From Oscillospiraceae bacterium (GTDB lineage: Bacteria > Bacillota_A > Clostridia > Oscillospirales > CAG-272), in NCBI GenBank assembly GCA_015064665.1, contig SVRU01000001.1, positions 53,678 through 117,677 on the forward strand: 64,000 bases of DNA, read 5' to 3'. Positions 16,016 through 27,063 of the stretch are shown here, piece after piece. A program made the translations under genes and the position numbers. The notes under the pieces were generated by a model. It was not told the DNA's origin. It searched no databases and saw only the letters and a program-made list of their open reading frames with translations. The first letter of the stretch is position 1, and each line of letters starts with the position of its first letter.

Positions 16016-16804
16016 ATGAAAATATTGGTTTGCGTAAAGCAGGTGCCGGGTTCAAGCAACGTTGAGGTTGATCCCGTAACCGGCGTACTTAAGCGTAGCG
16101 GAATACAAGGAAAAATAAATCCGTACGACCTGTACGGAATTGAAACGGCACTCGTTCTTGCCGAAAAATACGGCGGAACGGTTGAAAGCATCACTATGGG
16201 ACCGCCCCAGGCTAAAGCCGTTATAAATGAAACGATTTGCATGGGCGCGCTTGGCGGCACCGTTCTCACCGACAGAAAATTTGCGGGAGCGGACGTTCTC
16301 GCAACTGCGTATACGCTCTCGCAGGGAATCAAAAAGAGCGGTGAATACGACCTTATTATCTGCGGAAAGCAGACTACCGACGGAGATACCGCGCAGGTGG
16401 GTGCTGAGCTTGCCGAATATCTCGGAATCCCGAACGTTTCAAACGTTCTGTCGATAGACGAAATCAAAAACGGCAAAATTTGCCTGACGGCAGGTCTTGA
16501 TGACAAAAACGTCAAGCTTGAAATCACCCTGCCCTGTCTTATCTCGGTTGACTCGGATATCAACACGCCCCGTCTTCCCTCCTACAAGGTCAAAAAGCAA
16601 ATCAAAGAGGACGCCGTGTCATTTTTAACCTTTGACGACTTTGACGATAAGGACGCGAGCCATTACGGACTTTCGGGCTCGGCAACTCAGGTTGAAAGAA
16701 TTTTCCCGCCGAGTAAAAACACCGAAAAACGCTCGGTTGACGGAAATTCCGACGAGCAGGCTGAAGAGCTTTACGGCCTCATCAAAGCAAAAAAGCTGAT
16801 ATGA
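16016..16804 (+). CDS. lctB: Electron transfer flavoprotein beta subunit of lactate dehydrogenase complex
   Basis: A 262-residue EtfB. It starts MKILVCVKQVPGS, as EtfB proteins do, and carries the nucleotide-binding stretch CGKQTTDGDTAQVG near residues 120-133 and the DLPCLISV-like segment (ITLPCLISVDSD) near 175. It pairs with the next gene product and binds FAD. With a GlcD-type dehydrogenase as third gene the operon matches the electron-confurcating lactate dehydrogenase LctBCD known from Acetobacterium, in which lactate oxidation to pyruvate is coupled to NAD reduction and reduced ferredoxin oxidation. The confurcating EtfB binds a second FAD; I cannot verify that from sequence alone. Confidence 0.92.
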   Translation: MKILVCVKQVPGSSNVEVDPVTGVLKRSGIQGKINPYDLYGIETALVLAEKYGGTVESITMGPPQAKAVINETICMGALGGTVLTDRKFAGADVLATAYTLSQGIKKSGEYDLIICGKQTTDGDTAQVGAELAEYLGIPNVSNVLSIDEIKNGKICLTAGLDDKNVKLEITLPCLISVDSDINTPRLPSYKVKKQIKEDAVSFLTFDDFDDKDASHYGLSGSATQVERIFPPSKNTEKRSVDGNSDEQAEELYGLIKAKKLI

Positions 16805-16817
16805 AGGAGAGAATTTT

Positions 16818-18005
16818 ATGGGAAAGCTTAATATAAATCAAAAAGCCATAACGCCCGAAAACGCAGAAATGCTCAAAAAACTCTGCCCCTTCGGCGCTAT
16901 CAGCTACGAAAACGGCAAGCTCGACATTTCGTCCGCCTGCAAGATGTGCAAAATGTGCGCTAAAAAGGGCGGCGGTCTTATAGAATATGTAGAGGAAACC
17001 GCCGTCGGAATAGACAAATCTCTCTGGCGCGGCGTTTGCGTTTACGCCGACGTTTCCGTAGGCAAAACACACCGCGTCACCTACGAGCTTTGCGGCAAGG
17101 CGCGCGAGCTTGCAAAGGTTACGGGCGACCCCGTGTATGCAATTATGATAGGCTCGGAGGTTGAGGGTGCGGCGCGCGACCTTCTCCGCTACGGCGTTGA
17201 CAAGGTGTTCCTTTATGACGACCCTGCTTTTTCGGAATTCAGAATCGAGCCCTACACAGCCGCGTTCTGCGATTTTATTGAAAAGATAAAACCCTCTTCA
17301 ATTCTCGTCGGAGCAACCAACCTCGGCCGTCAGCTTGCACCGAGAGTTGCCGCAAGATGCAAAACCGGACTTACGGCAGACTGCACCGTGCTTGATATGA
17401 AGGAGAACAGCGACCTCGTTCAAATACGCCCCGCATTCGGTGGAAATATTATGGCGCAGATAATTACTCCCAACACACGCCCCCAGTTCTGCACCGTTCG
17501 CTATAAGGTATTCAGCGAGCCGAGGCCCACCGACACCCCCGCGGGCGAGGTTGTGAAAATGACGGTTACCGACGCTATGACAAGCTCACTTATAGAGGTA
17601 ATTTCCTCTTTTGCAAAACCCAAGGATATAGACATTGCCGAGGCTGAGGTTATCGTAGCCGTAGGAAGAGGCGCATCGGGCGAAGCTATGCGCACACAGG
17701 CGGCAGAGCTTGCAAATCTTCTCGGCGGTGTTGTCGCATGCTCAAGACCGCTCGTTGAAGGAAATATTTTTGATGCGAAGCATCAGATAGGCCTTTCGGG
17801 AAGAACCGTTAAGCCAAAGCTCATTTTCTGTCTTGGAATTTCGGGTGCGGTTCAGTTCGCGGCAGGTATGAAGTCATCGGACTGCATAGTAGCGATAAAC
17901 ACCGACAAGGACGCGCCTATTTTCGACGTAGCACATTACTGTGTTGTCGGCGACGTAAACGAAATCGTTCCCAAGCTTATTGAGAAAATCAAGGGGGATA
18001 AGTGA
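16818..18005 (+). CDS. lctC: Electron transfer flavoprotein alpha subunit with N-terminal iron-sulfur domain
   Basis: A 395-residue EtfA, about 70 residues longer than housekeeping EtfA at the N-terminus. That extension holds Cys23-Pro and Cys41-x2-Cys44-x2-Cys47, enough for one [4Fe-4S] cluster, as in LctC and CarE of confurcating or bifurcating Etf complexes. The C-terminal FAD domain shows [25 protein letters not shown] and [11 protein letters not shown] in the standard order. The extension probably takes electrons from ferredoxin. It is 13 bases behind lctB with a good ribosome-binding site and overlaps lctD by one base. Confidence 0.93.
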   Translation: MGKLNINQKAITPENAEMLKKLCPFGAISYENGKLDISSACKMCKMCAKKGGGLIEYVEETAVGIDKSLWRGVCVYADVSVGKTHRVTYELCGKARELAKVTGDPVYAIMIGSEVEGAARDLLRYGVDKVFLYDDPAFSEFRIEPYTAAFCDFIEKIKPSSILVGATNLGRQLAPRVAARCKTGLTADCTVLDMKENSDLVQIRPAFGGNIMAQIITPNTRPQFCTVRYKVFSEPRPTDTPAGEVVKMTVTDAMTSSLIEVISSFAKPKDIDIAEAEVIVAVGRGASGEAMRTQAAELANLLGGVVACSRPLVEGNIFDAKHQIGLSGRTVKPKLIFCLGISGAVQFAAGMKSSDCIVAINTDKDAPIFDVAHYCVVGDVNEIVPKLIEKIKGDK

Positions 18006-19399
18006 TGTATAATAAGATAAACGGCGAAGATATAAAAAAGCTCGTTGCAATAGTCGGCGACTCCGACGTAATAGTCGGCAAGGACATAAACACCGACTAC
18101 GCCCACGACGAGCTTGGCGGCATTGAAAGGATGCCCGACGTTCTCGTAAGAGTACATACGACCGAAGAGGTTTCCGCCATTATGAAGCTGGCGTATGAAA
18201 GAAGCATTCCCGTAACTGTCCGCGGAAGCGGCACTGGTCTTGTCGGTGCGGCGGTTGCTATCGAGGGCGGTATTCTTCTCGAAACGACGAAGATGAATAA
18301 AATTCTCTCGCTCGACCCCGACACGCTGACGGTAAGAGTTCAGCCGGGCGTTCTGCTTATGGAGCTTGCGGCGTTTGCCGAGGAGCATGATTTCCTCTAT
18401 CCGCCCGACCCGGGTGAAAAGTCCGCAACAATAGGCGGAAACATTTCAACTAACGCCGGCGGAATGAGAGCCGTTAAATACGGCGTTACAAGAGATTACG
18501 TGCGCTCGCTTACCGTGGTTATGCCCAACGGCGAAATTATGACGCTCGGCGCAACCGTTGCAAAAAACAGCTCGGGATACAGCCTTAAAGACCTCGTAAT
18601 CGGCTCTGAGGGAACTCTCTGCATAATTTGCGAGGCGGTTTTGAAGCTTGTTCCGCTGCCCAAGGTTTCGGTCAGCCTGCTCGTTCCCTTTAAGAATATG
18701 AAGAGCGCTATCGAATCCGTTCCGAAAATTATCACCTCAAAGGTTATCCCGACGGCTATTGAGTATATGTCGCGCGACACGATACTCTTCTCCGAGGATT
18801 ATCTCGGCAAAAAATTTCCCGACACCAAAAACGACGCCTATATCCTTCTGACCTTTGACGGCAACACCGAGGAGCAGGTCGAGGCGGATATGAACACGGT
18901 TGCCGACCTTTGCCTTAATATCGGCGCGCTTGACGCTTATATCGTTGATACCGAAGAGCGCAAAAAGGCGGTTTGGTCAGCGAGAGGCGCATTCCTTGAA
19001 GCAATCAAAGCCTCAACCACCGAAATGGACGAGTGCGACGTTGTCGTTCCCGTTAACAAGGTTGACGAATTTATCAAATTTACTCACACGCTTGCCGACG
19101 AATTCAAAATCAGAATTCCGAGCTTCGGCCACGCCGGCGACGGCAACCTGCACGTATATATCTGCCGCGACGCCCTCTCGGACGGCGACTGGAAAGCAAC
19201 GCTCGACGTACTTTTCGACCGTATGTATAAAAAAGCCGAGGAGCTTGGCGGACTCGTTTCGGGCGAGCACGGCATAGGCTACGCGAAAAAGGAATTCCTC
19301 AAAAAGCAATACGGAAAAACGCCCATCGCGCTTATGCAGGGCATCAAAAAGGTATTCGACGAGAAAAACATTCTCAACCCCGGCAAGATCTGTTTCTGA
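18005..19399 (+). CDS. lctD: FAD-dependent lactate dehydrogenase subunit (GlcD family)
   Basis: A 464-residue FAD-linked oxidase. The PCMH-type FAD-binding domain shows [16 protein letters not shown] (about 64-79) and [21 protein letters not shown] split over about 132-152, and the C-terminal domain ends with [11 protein letters not shown] and NPGKICF. I place the start at the ATG at 18005, six bases after GGGGGA; the GTG at 18002 is too close to it. It would oxidise lactate (or a similar 2-hydroxy acid) to the oxo acid and pass electrons to LctBC. No lactate permease gene is adjacent. The D or L specificity cannot be told from the sequence. Confidence 0.9.
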   Translation: MYNKINGEDIKKLVAIVGDSDVIVGKDINTDYAHDELGGIERMPDVLVRVHTTEEVSAIMKLAYERSIPVTVRGSGTGLVGAAVAIEGGILLETTKMNKILSLDPDTLTVRVQPGVLLMELAAFAEEHDFLYPPDPGEKSATIGGNISTNAGGMRAVKYGVTRDYVRSLTVVMPNGEIMTLGATVAKNSSGYSLKDLVIGSEGTLCIICEAVLKLVPLPKVSVSLLVPFKNMKSAIESVPKIITSKVIPTAIEYMSRDTILFSEDYLGKKFPDTKNDAYILLTFDGNTEEQVEADMNTVADLCLNIGALDAYIVDTEERKKAVWSARGAFLEAIKASTTEMDECDVVVPVNKVDEFIKFTHTLADEFKIRIPSFGHAGDGNLHVYICRDALSDGDWKATLDVLFDRMYKKAEELGGLVSGEHGIGYAKKEFLKKQYGKTPIALMQGIKKVFDEKNILNPGKICF

Positions 19400-19433
19400 T
19401 TTTTCTTATAATATCTATTCCCTATCAAAGTTT

Positions 19434-19463
19434 GAGGGTGTCTCACAAAACCGAGACACCCTC
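19434..19463. terminator. Bidirectional terminator between lctD and dnaJ
   Basis: A perfect 11-base stem, GAGGGTGTCTC and GAGACACCCTC, with an eight-base loop lies in the convergent gap and is followed by CTTTAATT on the plus strand. Confidence 0.85.
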
Positions 19464-19468
19464 TTTAA

Positions 19469-20617
19469 TTATTTATTGAAAAGTTTCTTGAAAAAGCTGT
19501 TCTTCTTACCCGTGTTGCCCTCTCCGAGAGATTTTGAAAACTCGGTCAAGAGCTTTTTTTGTTCGCTTGTAAGGTTTTTCGGGGTTTCGACAAGCACCGT
19601 TATGATAAGGTCGCCCTTGCGCTTTGAGTTGATATCGGGAATTCCCTTGCCCTTTACGGTGAAGCTCGTTCCGGTCTGCGTTCCCTCAGGGATGGTGTAT
19701 TTTTCGGTCTTTCCGCCGAGGACGGGAATGTCTATCTCTGCGCCGAGAGCAGCCTCGGAGAATGAAATCGGTATCTCGCAATAGATATTGTTTCTCTCCC
19801 TCGTAAAGAGCGAATGCTCCTTAACTCTGACCTCGATTATAAGGTCACCCGCCGAGCCGCCGTTTCTGCCGGCTGAGCCCTGACCGCGAAGAATGATTCT
19901 CTGCATTGAGTCAATTCCCGCAGGGATTGAAACCTCGAGCTTTTTGTTAACTTTAATGTACCCTTTTCCGTTACAATTTTTACACGGGGTCTTGATTATC
20001 TTACCTGTACCGCGGCAATTTGAGCATGAGCGCTGAGTCTGCATATAGCCGAGTATCGTCTGCTGCTGAACGGTAACTCTTCCGCTTCCGTGACAGCTCT
20101 CGCAGGTTTCGGGACTCGTTCCCTTTGCAGCTCCGCTCGCTCCGCAATCGGGGCAGGCTTCAATTCTTGCAAAGCTTATCTCCTTTTTACAGCCGAAAAC
20201 CGCCTCGTCAAAGGAAATTGTAATACGCGCCATAACGTCGTCGCCCTCAATAGGCGTATTTCTTGCCGAGCGTGACGAGCCACCGCCGCCACCGCCAAAG
20301 AAGGACGAGAAAATGTCGCCAAAATCAAAGTCGCCGCCGAAGCCGCCAAAACCGCCAAAGCCCGCTCCGCCGCCACCCATAGAGGGATCGAATGCCGCGT
20401 GACCGAACTGGTCGTATTTTGCTCGCTTTTCGGAATCCGAAAGAACGGCGTAGGCTTCGTTTGCTTCCTTGAACTTTGCCTCAGCTTCCTTGTCGCCGGG
20501 ATTCATATCGGGGTGATACTTTTTAGCAAGAACTCTGTATGCTTTTTTTATCTCATCGTCGGATGCTCCCTTTGATACGCCGAGCACCTCATAGTAATCG
20601 CGTTTATTTTCTGCCAT
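19469..20617 (-). CDS. dnaJ: Chaperone protein DnaJ
   Basis: A 382-residue type I Hsp40. The J domain has the HPD tripeptide in KKYHPDMN (about 36-43), followed by a Gly/Phe-rich linker (about 76-115) and four CxxCxGxG-type zinc motifs between about 147 and 215. The C-terminal substrate domain is intact. It stimulates the DnaK ATPase and delivers unfolded substrates. It is the last gene of the hrcA-grpE-dnaK-dnaJ operon, 104 bases after dnaK with a hairpin between. Confidence 0.97.
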   Translation of the reverse strand: MAENKRDYYEVLGVSKGASDDEIKKAYRVLAKKYHPDMNPGDKEAEAKFKEANEAYAVLSDSEKRAKYDQFGHAAFDPSMGGGGAGFGGFGGFGGDFDFGDIFSSFFGGGGGGSSRSARNTPIEGDDVMARITISFDEAVFGCKKEISFARIEACPDCGASGAAKGTSPETCESCHGSGRVTVQQQTILGYMQTQRSCSNCRGTGKIIKTPCKNCNGKGYIKVNKKLEVSIPAGIDSMQRIILRGQGSAGRNGGSAGDLIIEVRVKEHSLFTRERNNIYCEIPISFSEAALGAEIDIPVLGGKTEKYTIPEGTQTGTSFTVKGKGIPDINSKRKGDLIITVLVETPKNLTSEQKKLLTEFSKSLGEGNTGKKNSFFKKLFNK

Positions 20618-20640
20618 AACGTTACCTTTAGTCAGTTATA

Positions 20641-20667
20641 TCCCGAGGGCAAAGATCACCCTCGGGA
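20641..20667 (-). other. Hairpin between dnaK and dnaJ
   Basis: TCCCGAGGG and CCCTCGGGA form a nine-base stem with a nine-base loop in the 104-base gap. No T-run follows on the transcribed strand, so it is more likely an RNA-processing or stabilising structure than a terminator. It could lower dnaJ expression relative to dnaK. Confidence 0.5.
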
Positions 20668-20721
20668 ATGTTTTTATAGGTTTTGGGATTTCGGATTTCG
20701 AAAAATTCCGAAAAGCTCAAA

Positions 20722-22590
<1,869 letters not shown>

Positions 22591-22635
22591 TTACACGCAT
22601 CGGCACCTTACCGACCCATGATGTGTAAATCGGCG

Positions 22636-23187
22636 TCAGTTCGCCGTCTTAACCATTGCAAAGCGGATAATTCTTCCGCCCTTTTTGTATCCTTTCTGGA
22701 ATACCTCGACTATTTCGCCCTCTCCGTATGAGTCGTCGTCTATATGCATAACGGCGTTGTGGAGATTCGGGTCAAATTTCTCGCCAACCTTGCCAACCTC
22801 TTCAACACCGAGCTTTGAAAATACGCTCTCAAGCGATTTGGCTATCATAACAAGGCCCTCTTTGACCTTTTCGGCGTCGTCATAAAACGCGGCTCTTTCA
22901 AGATTGTCAACCGTCATAAGAAATTCCGACACGGTATCAGCCATTGCGATCTCGTAGGTGGCATCCTTCTCTTCTCTCGAACGGCGTCTGAAGTTATCGT
23001 ACTCGGCAGCCATGCGAAGATATTTATCGTCTTTTTCCTTGATTTCCGCCTTGAGCCTTTCGATCTCCTCCTGCAAAGCGCGCTCAGTATCTTTTTTCGA
23101 GCATTTTTTGGACTTTTTCTCTTCTCCCGCGCACTCGCAAGTCTGTTCTTTTTCTTGTGCGTTCTGTTCCGTCTTAATTTCTTCCAT
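22636..23187 (-). CDS. grpE: Nucleotide exchange factor GrpE
   Basis: A 183-residue GrpE. A charged, Glu/Lys-rich N-terminal arm and long helix (residues 1-60) lead to the core YLRMAAEYDNFRRRS, followed by the beta domain with NLHNAVMHIDD and GYKKGGRIIRFAMV at the end. It releases ADP from DnaK. The gene begins four bases after the hrcA stop. Confidence 0.96.
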   Translation of the reverse strand: MEEIKTEQNAQEKEQTCECAGEEKKSKKCSKKDTERALQEEIERLKAEIKEKDDKYLRMAAEYDNFRRRSREEKDATYEIAMADTVSEFLMTVDNLERAAFYDDAEKVKEGLVMIAKSLESVFSKLGVEEVGKVGEKFDPNLHNAVMHIDDDSYGEGEIVEVFQKGYKKGGRIIRFAMVKTAN

Positions 23188-23191
23188 TTAT

Positions 23192-24262
23192 CTACATACC
23201 TTTCTTTCCGTCGCCAAGTAAATTATCGTCCTCGCTGAATATACGGTCGATACCCGACGCGAGCTGATTCAGCATTCCGATCACCTTCGAATAATTCATT
23301 CGTTTCGGTCCTATTACGCCGACCGACACCCGTTTTCCGCCAACGTTTACGTTTTTGAATATCAAGGTCGTGTTGCTCATTGCATCGGAATCGTTTTCGG
23401 TTCCGATATATACATTTATTCCCTCGTCGCTTGTGTTATGCGAGGAAATAACGTCGAGCAGCTTATCCTTTTCTTCAAGAACGCCGAGAAGATTTCTTAA
23501 TTTTTCGGTATCAGAATACTCGGGATACTGTAAAAGCTTATTAATTCCGTCAAGCCTTATATCCGCGGTATCAAGCTCGCTCAGCGTTTCGTATATTACC
23601 TTGACCGCGGGATGCACCATAGCCGCGGCAGGACCCATAATCGTCTCAAGCCGTACTATTATCTGCATGCTGATATTCTCGCTAACCGTGTTGACGAGGT
23701 AAAGATTCGCCGCCTCTGTAAACCTGCGCAAATCATCCTCTGTTATCGAGAAGGACAGATGAATTGGTTTTGCCTTAACAACGTCACCCGTGAACATAAG
23801 CACCAAGAGAAAGTCTCGCGACGAAAGATAAACGCTGTCGAACTTAGTTATTCTCGCGTTACCGCTTCCGGATTTAAAGGCTATACCCGTGTAGTCGGTA
23901 AACGACGCGGCAAGTCTTGACGCCTCCTCAAGAATCTCATCCATTTCGGTGAGCTTGTAGCGAAGTCGTTCGTTTATTTCATCAATTTCGGTCTTCGTTT
24001 CGCTGTACTGTCGCACAAGGGTATCAACGTAGAATCTGTATCCGAGCTCCGACGGAACTCTTCCGGCAGAGGTGTGCGGCTGAACGAGATAACCCATTTC
24101 CTCAAGCTCCGCCATCTCGTTTCTGATAGTTGCGGGAGAGCAGGCTATCATCGCTTCCTGGGACAGATATTTCGAGCCGACGGGCTCGCCGTTGTTTATG
24201 TGAGCGTCGACTATTGCTTTCAATATCTGTTTTTTTCGCATCGAAAGTCTTGAATCTTCCAA
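23192..24262 (-). CDS. hrcA: Heat-inducible transcription repressor HrcA
   Basis: A 356-residue HrcA. I place the start at the TTG at 24260-24262, five bases after AAGGGGTG; longer readings would cross the ribosome-binding site. The winged-helix domain (LSMRKKQILKAIVDAHI, GSKYLSQ, SPATIRNEMAELEEMGYL) fills residues 5-75, and the GAF-like core ends with VIGPKRMNYSKVI. It represses its own operon through the CIRCE element 24 bases upstream of its start and needs GroEL for activity in other species; groEL is not in this window. Confidence 0.96.
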   Translation of the reverse strand: MEDSRLSMRKKQILKAIVDAHINNGEPVGSKYLSQEAMIACSPATIRNEMAELEEMGYLVQPHTSAGRVPSELGYRFYVDTLVRQYSETKTEIDEINERLRYKLTEMDEILEEASRLAASFTDYTGIAFKSGSGNARITKFDSVYLSSRDFLLVLMFTGDVVKAKPIHLSFSITEDDLRRFTEAANLYLVNTVSENISMQIIVRLETIMGPAAAMVHPAVKVIYETLSELDTADIRLDGINKLLQYPEYSDTEKLRNLLGVLEEKDKLLDVISSHNTSDEGINVYIGTENDSDAMSNTTLIFKNVNVGGKRVSVGVIGPKRMNYSKVIGMLNQLASGIDRIFSEDDNLLGDGKKGM

Positions 24263-24285
24263 AACATCACCCCTTTTAGCGAATT

Positions 24286-24312
24286 TTAGCACTTGATGTG
24301 CTTGAGTGCTAA
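24286..24312. promoter_or_regulatory. CIRCE operator
   Basis: TTAGCACTT (24286-24294), nine bases, then GAGTGCTAA (24304-24312). This is the CIRCE consensus with one change in the left arm (T for the final C). It lies between the promoter and hrcA, in the position for HrcA repression. A lone right half-site GAGTGCTAA occurs at 24412-24420 without a left partner. Confidence 0.95.
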
Positions 24313-24325
24313 TCTTGACACTAAT

Positions 24326-24354
24326 AATATAATCTTTTTTTGCCCCCGTGTCAA
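24326..24354 (-). promoter_or_regulatory. Promoter of the hrcA operon
   Basis: A perfect TTGACA (24349-24354) and TATATT (24326-24331) with a 17-base spacer on the minus strand; the CIRCE element covers the start region. Confidence 0.9.
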
Positions 24355-24488
24355 TACTTTAACAACAAAAAACTATGAATTTTTTGTTAACATTTGTTTT
24401 TTACACCGATTGAGTGCTAAATTCTGTTTATTTTGTCTTTTTCATTCGCTTTAAAACCAAATAATTGGTACGCATGCGCAAATTTATC

Positions 24489-24517
24489 TTGACTTTATAC
24501 AAAAAATAAGCTATAAT
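24489..24517 (+). promoter_or_regulatory. Promoter of rny
   Basis: TTGACT (24489-24494) and a perfect TATAAT (24512-24517) with a 17-base spacer. It leaves a leader of about 115 bases before rny in which I see no known riboswitch. The gap 24263-24637 otherwise holds the CIRCE element, the hrcA promoter and AT-rich sequence. Confidence 0.88.
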
Positions 24518-24637
24518 ATATCTGTATGAATAGGCTTATTTTCGTCGGAGGTGGGTTCTTCGGCGCGCAAAGTGTTTCATATTAAAATTATTTGTTTTTT
24601 GACATAGATTACAAATCGTAATCAGACGGAGGTGTAA

Positions 24638-26179
24638 ATGGAGCCATTATCTTTGATAATCGGAGCCGTCGCAGGTCTTGCAATAGGCTCTGCGGTTGGT
24701 TTTTTGATTCGCAAATCTATTGCTGAAAAAAAGATCGGTTCTGCAGAATTGCAGGCACGACGTATCCTTGAAGATGCTATCAAGAATGCCGAGAGTGCTA
24801 AAAAAGAGTCCATTATTTCGGCAAAAGAAGAAATTTTCCAGCTTAAAAAAGAAGCGGACTTTGACATTAAGGAACGCCGCAAAGAAGTTTCCAGACTTGA
24901 AAGACGCGTTACTCAGAAAGAGGAAACGCTTGATGCAAAACTTGACGGTATTGAAAAAAAGGAAGCAAAGCTTGCTGAAAAGCAGGCAGAAATCACTTCG
25001 ATTAAAGAGCAGGTTCAGCAGGCGCTTGAAGCTCAGCTCGTAGTTCTTGAAAAGACCGCAGGTCTTACAAGGGAAGATGCAAAAGCAGAGCTTGTTGCCA
25101 AGCTCGACAGCGAAATGCAGCATGAAACGGCACTTAAAATCGCAGAATATGAAGAAAAATTCAAGGACGAAGCAGACACGCGCGCACGCGATATTCTCTC
25201 GCTTGCAATACAGCGCTTTGCTGCAGACCACGTAAGTGAAACGGCTATATCGGTAGTTCAGATCCCGAGTGACGAGATGAAGGGTAGAATCATCGGACGC
25301 GAGGGAAGAAACATACGTACCATTGAAACGCTCACGGGCGTCGAGCTTATAATCGACGACACGCCCGACGTTATCACGGTTTCCGGATTCGACCCTGTAA
25401 GACGCGAGATTGCAAGAGTTGCTCTTGAAAAGCTCGTTGCAGACGGAAGAATTCATCCCGCAAGAATCGAGGAAATGGTTGAAAAGGCTCGCCGCGATAT
25501 AGATATATCCATAAAGCAGGCGGGTGAAAAGGCGGTATTCGAAACCGGAGTTCACGGACTTCACCCCGAGCTTATAAAGCTCCTCGGAAGAATGAAGTAC
25601 CGTACCTCGTACGGCCAGAACGCCCTTCGCCATTCAATCGAGGTTTCCATGCTTGCCGGCGTTATGGCTGACGAGATGGGAATTGACGTTACCATGGCAA
25701 AGAGAGCAGGTCTTCTCCACGATATAGGAAAGGCAGTTACTGCCGAGGCTGAGGGCTCGCACATTCAGCTCGGAGTTGAAATCGCGAACAAATACCGCGA
25801 AAACAAGGAAATCATTCACGCAATCGAGGCTCACCACAACGACGTTGAGCCCAAATCAACTCTTGCATTCATTATTCAGGCAGCAGACGCTATCAGCGCG
25901 GCAAGACCCGGCGCGCGCAGAGAGGACGTTGAAAATTACATCAAACGTCTGCAGAAGCTTGAAGAGGTTGCTGGAAGCTTTGAGGGCATTGATAAAACCT
26001 TTGCCATTCAAGCGGGACGCGAAGTTCGTATTATGGTTAAGCCCGAGGTTATCGACGACGATAAGATGAAGATTCTTGCAAGAGATATTGCAAAGAAAAT
26101 CGAAAACGAGCTTGATTATCCCGGTCAGATCAAGGTCAGCGTAATCCGCGAGAACAGAACAGTCGATTACGCAAAATAA
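24638..26179 (+). CDS. rny: Ribonuclease Y
   Basis: A 513-residue membrane-bound endoribonuclease that starts mRNA decay in Gram-positive bacteria. One N-terminal membrane helix (about residues 5-25) is followed by a long coiled coil (about 28-200), a KH domain with [15 protein letters not shown] (about 210-224), and an HD domain with [11 protein letters not shown] (about 330) and the metal-binding LLHDIGKA (about 360). The length is normal. It heads a run with ymdB, which in Bacillus also follows rny. Confidence 0.97.
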   Translation: MEPLSLIIGAVAGLAIGSAVGFLIRKSIAEKKIGSAELQARRILEDAIKNAESAKKESIISAKEEIFQLKKEADFDIKERRKEVSRLERRVTQKEETLDAKLDGIEKKEAKLAEKQAEITSIKEQVQQALEAQLVVLEKTAGLTREDAKAELVAKLDSEMQHETALKIAEYEEKFKDEADTRARDILSLAIQRFAADHVSETAISVVQIPSDEMKGRIIGREGRNIRTIETLTGVELIIDDTPDVITVSGFDPVRREIARVALEKLVADGRIHPARIEEMVEKARRDIDISIKQAGEKAVFETGVHGLHPELIKLLGRMKYRTSYGQNALRHSIEVSMLAGVMADEMGIDVTMAKRAGLLHDIGKAVTAEAEGSHIQLGVEIANKYRENKEIIHAIEAHHNDVEPKSTLAFIIQAADAISAARPGARREDVENYIKRLQKLEEVAGSFEGIDKTFAIQAGREVRIMVKPEVIDDDKMKILARDIAKKIENELDYPGQIKVSVIRENRTVDYAK

Positions 26180-26204
26180 AAACATAACGCCGATTTCGGC
26201 AAAG

Positions 26205-26243
26205 AGAGCGAAGCTGCCGTCAGAAAAGCGGAAACTTCGCTCT
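26205..26243 (+). terminator. Terminator-like hairpin between rny and ymdB
   Basis: AGAGCGAAG and CTTCGCTCT form a nine-base stem, followed by AATAATTTTC. The T-run is weak, so partial read-through into ymdB is likely. Confidence 0.6.
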
Positions 26244-26269
26244 AATAATTTTCAGAAAAGAGAAAACAG

Positions 26270-27043
26270 GTGAAGATACTTGCAATAGGCGATGTTACGA
26301 GTCCTCGCGGAATCGAGCATCTTGAAAAAAATCTTTGGAGAATAAGAAAAAATTTCGATATTGACCTCTGCGTTGTAAATGGCGAAAACGCATCATTCGT
26401 TACGGGAATTTCACCGGAGCTTGCCGACCTGCTTCTGAAATCCGGCGCGGACGTTATAACCGGCGGAAATCACACCTTGAGAAACAGAGCGGCATTCACC
26501 TATCTTGACGATTGCCGTGAAATCTTAAGACCTGTTAACTTCGGTGATTCCGCCCCCGGCAGAGGCTATACGGTAGCCGATGTCAACGGATACAGAATTC
26601 TGGTTATATCGGCTCTCGGAAACGTTCATATGGAGCCGACTCTCGATTCACCTTTTAGCCACGTAGACCGCGTATTGCGCGAACTTGACGGAAAATACGA
26701 TTTTTCAATACTCGATATTCACGCCGAGGCAACCGGCGAAAAACTGGCGATAGGCTACGCCTACGACGGAAAAATCAATATTGTTTTCGGCACTCATACC
26801 CACGTTCAGACAGCAGACGAAAAAATACTTCCAAACGGCACGGGATACATCACGGACGTTGGAATGTGCGGTGAATCGGGCGGAATTCTAGGAATGGACG
26901 CCGACTCGGTAGTTGAACGCATGAGAACCAAGATTCCCTACAAATTCAAGGCATCTGCGGGCAAGCCCGAGGCAAACGGCGTAATATTTACGCTTGACAG
27001 CGCAACGGGAAGGGTTACGAATATAGAGAGACTCACTTTTTAA
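26270..27043 (+). CDS. ymdB: YmdB-family metallophosphoesterase
   Basis: A 257-residue calcineurin-like phosphoesterase of the YmdB/TIGR00282 type, starting at a GTG since family members begin with the strand carrying ILAIGDV. Metal ligands are in IGDV (residue 6), NGENAS (about 40), GGNHT (about 66), DIHAE (about 148) and GTHTHVQT (about 173-180). In Bacillus YmdB hydrolyses 2-prime,3-prime cyclic nucleotides and affects the choice between motility and biofilm. The conserved linkage to rny supports the call. Confidence 0.93.
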   Translation: MKILAIGDVTSPRGIEHLEKNLWRIRKNFDIDLCVVNGENASFVTGISPELADLLLKSGADVITGGNHTLRNRAAFTYLDDCREILRPVNFGDSAPGRGYTVADVNGYRILVISALGNVHMEPTLDSPFSHVDRVLRELDGKYDFSILDIHAEATGEKLAIGYAYDGKINIVFGTHTHVQTADEKILPNGTGYITDVGMCGESGGILGMDADSVVERMRTKIPYKFKASAGKPEANGVIFTLDSATGRVTNIERLTF

Positions 27044-27063
27044 TATATTTAATAGGTAATAAA

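Noticed and set aside
24647..25633. Open frame of 328 codons opposite rny
   Set aside because: It lies wholly within rny on the other strand, is rich in Phe, Cys and Lys repeats mirroring the coiled-coil codons, and has no family features.
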